Shown in pieces: positions 6,007 to 6,868 of a DNA stretch of 6,868 bases. The DNA is taken from positions 1-6,868 of the forward strand of contig JADLGU010000052.1 in the NCBI GenBank assembly GCA_020849155.1, read 5' to 3'. Each line of letters opens with the position of its first letter. The first letter of the stretch is position 1. The translations under genes were made by a program, and so were the position numbers. The notes under the pieces are model-generated. The model had not been told where the DNA came from, did no database searches, and was given only the letters and a program-made list of their open reading frames with translations. Source of the stretch: Rhodocyclaceae bacterium (lineage in GTDB: Bacteria; Pseudomonadota; Gammaproteobacteria; Burkholderiales; Rhodocyclaceae).

Positions 6007-6868
6007 AACACCGCATCGTCTTCCTGGAGCGCGAGTCCATCCGCGGCACGTTCCGCCAGCCTGACTTTCCGCACGACTACGACGAATACCCGCTCAGCGC
6101 GGCGGAGGACGTGCCGGCGCGCGTGCGCGAGGCCAGCATCGTCATTACCAACAAGGTGGTGCTGCGCGGCGAACTGCTCGCCACCCTGCCGAAACTGAAG
6201 ATGATCGCCTGCGCCGCCACCGGCACCGACAACGTCGACCTGGCCTGGTGCCGGGAGCACGGCATCGTCGTCAGCAACATCCGCGGCTACGCGGTGAACA
6301 CCGTGCCCGAGCATGTCATCGCCCTGGCCATGGCGCTGCGGCGCAACCTGCTCGCCTATCGCCGCGACGTGCGAGACGGCCAGTGGCAGCGCTCGCCCAA
6401 CTTCTGCTTCTTCGACCATCCGATCCGCGACCTGCACGGCGCCACCCTCGGCCTCATCGGGCGCGGCTCGCTCGGCGAGGGCGTGGCGCGGCTGGCCGAG
6501 GCCTTCGGCATGCGGGTGCTGTGGGCCGAGCGCAAGGGCGCGGAAAAAGTCGGTCCCGGCAGGACGGCGTTTGCCGAGCTGCTGCGCCAGTCGGACGTGG
6601 TCTCGCTGCACTGCCCGTTGAACGACGCCACCCGCGGCCTGATCGGCGAGGCCGAGCTGCGGCTGATGAAGCCGGAGGCCATCCTCATCAACACCGCCCG
6701 CGGCGGCATCGTCGACGAGGCGGCGCTGGTACGGGCACTGAAGGAGAACTGGATCGGCGGCGCCGGCTTCGACGTGCTGTCGAAGGAGCCGCCGCGCGAG
6801 GGCAATCCCTTGCTGGAACTCGACCAGCCCAACTTCATCCTCACCCCGCACGTCGCCTGGGCCTCGGC
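6003..6868 (+). CDS. D-2-hydroxyacid dehydrogenase, hydroxypyruvate/glyoxylate reductase-like (3' partial)
   Basis: An NAD(P)-dependent enzyme interconverting 2-oxoacids and D-2-hydroxyacids in the cytoplasm. The frame opens at ATG 6003, overlapping the lutB stop as ATGA, and runs off the window after 288 codons; family length is about 315-330, so only some 30 residues are missing. The catalytic-domain segment includes ATGTDNVDLAWCREHGIVVSN, and NIRGYAVNTVPEHVIALAMA precedes the nucleotide-binding domain. The Rossmann motif GRGSLG is at 153-158, and Glu176 at the end of the second strand (VLWAERK) favours NAD(H) over NADP(H). The catalytic triad is complete: Arg233 (NTARGGIVDE), Glu262 (DVLSKEPP) and His283 (TPHVAWAS). 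FCFFDHPIRDLHG before the Rossmann motif resembles bacterial hydroxypyruvate reductase/glycerate dehydrogenase proteins, but D-lactate, glyoxylate or another oxoacid cannot be excluded. Overlap with lutB implies translational coupling and a shared pathway. On the opposite strand a long frame (5982-6851) is a codon-bias shadow. Confidence 0.92.
   Translation, partial: MKHRIVFLERESIRGTFRQPDFPHDYDEYPLSAAEDVPARVREASIVITNKVVLRGELLATLPKLKMIACAATGTDNVDLAWCREHGIVVSNIRGYAVNTVPEHVIALAMALRRNLLAYRRDVRDGQWQRSPNFCFFDHPIRDLHGATLGLIGRGSLGEGVARLAEAFGMRVLWAERKGAEKVGPGRTAFAELLRQSDVVSLHCPLNDATRGLIGEAELRLMKPEAILINTARGGIVDEAALVRALKENWIGGAGFDVLSKEPPREGNPLLELDQPNFILTPHVAWAS

Noticed and set aside
5982..6851. 289-codon open frame on the minus strand opposite the dehydrogenase
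   Set aside because: The plus strand encodes a D-2-hydroxyacid dehydrogenase with all catalytic residues; the minus frame is Gln/Gly/Ala/Asp-rich, typical of a high-GC shadow.

Overview
The window is very GC-rich, tightly packed DNA with short intergenic gaps. It looks like a chromosomal segment of a betaproteobacterium, most likely Rhodocyclales-like (Azoarcus/Thauera/Azospira type). That placement is inferred from base composition and from how the proteins read against remembered families, not from a search. I see no mobile element, RNA gene, CRISPR array or composition break. This is ordinary core and central-metabolism territory, not an obvious accessory island.

Layout from left to right: (1) 1-1470 (+), the C-terminal two thirds of a hybrid NADP-type malic enzyme (MaeB), cut by the window edge. 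(2) 1505-2656 (+), a patatin-like serine lipase 34 bp downstream, possibly cotranscribed. (3) 2657-2755, an AT-rich gap with a good extended -10 promoter candidate. (4) 2756-3712 (+), a secreted PBP7-type D-Ala-D-Ala endopeptidase (PbpG). (5) 3748-4524 (-), an IclR-family regulator convergent with pbpG; a GC-rich hairpin at the junction serves as a probable terminator. (6) 4525-4599, a 75-bp divergent promoter region carrying repeats. (7) 4600-6006 (+), a LutB/LldF-type iron-sulfur protein of L-lactate oxidation. (8) 6003-6868 (+), a D-2-hydroxyacid dehydrogenase overlapping lutB by ATGA and running off the right edge.

The most coherent unit is the right half. An IclR-type regulator is transcribed away from a lut-like operon whose second gene is a hydroxypyruvate/glyoxylate-reductase-like dehydrogenase instead of the usual lutC, and no lutA precedes lutB. 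The simplest reading is a locally regulated 2-hydroxyacid (lactate or glycolate/glycerate) oxidation module. Malic enzyme on the left would fit growth on C3/C4 acids, but nothing in the sequence links it to that module. I do not see a clearly new biological system here; the lutB-dehydrogenase coupling and its compact promoter are the points most worth a second look.
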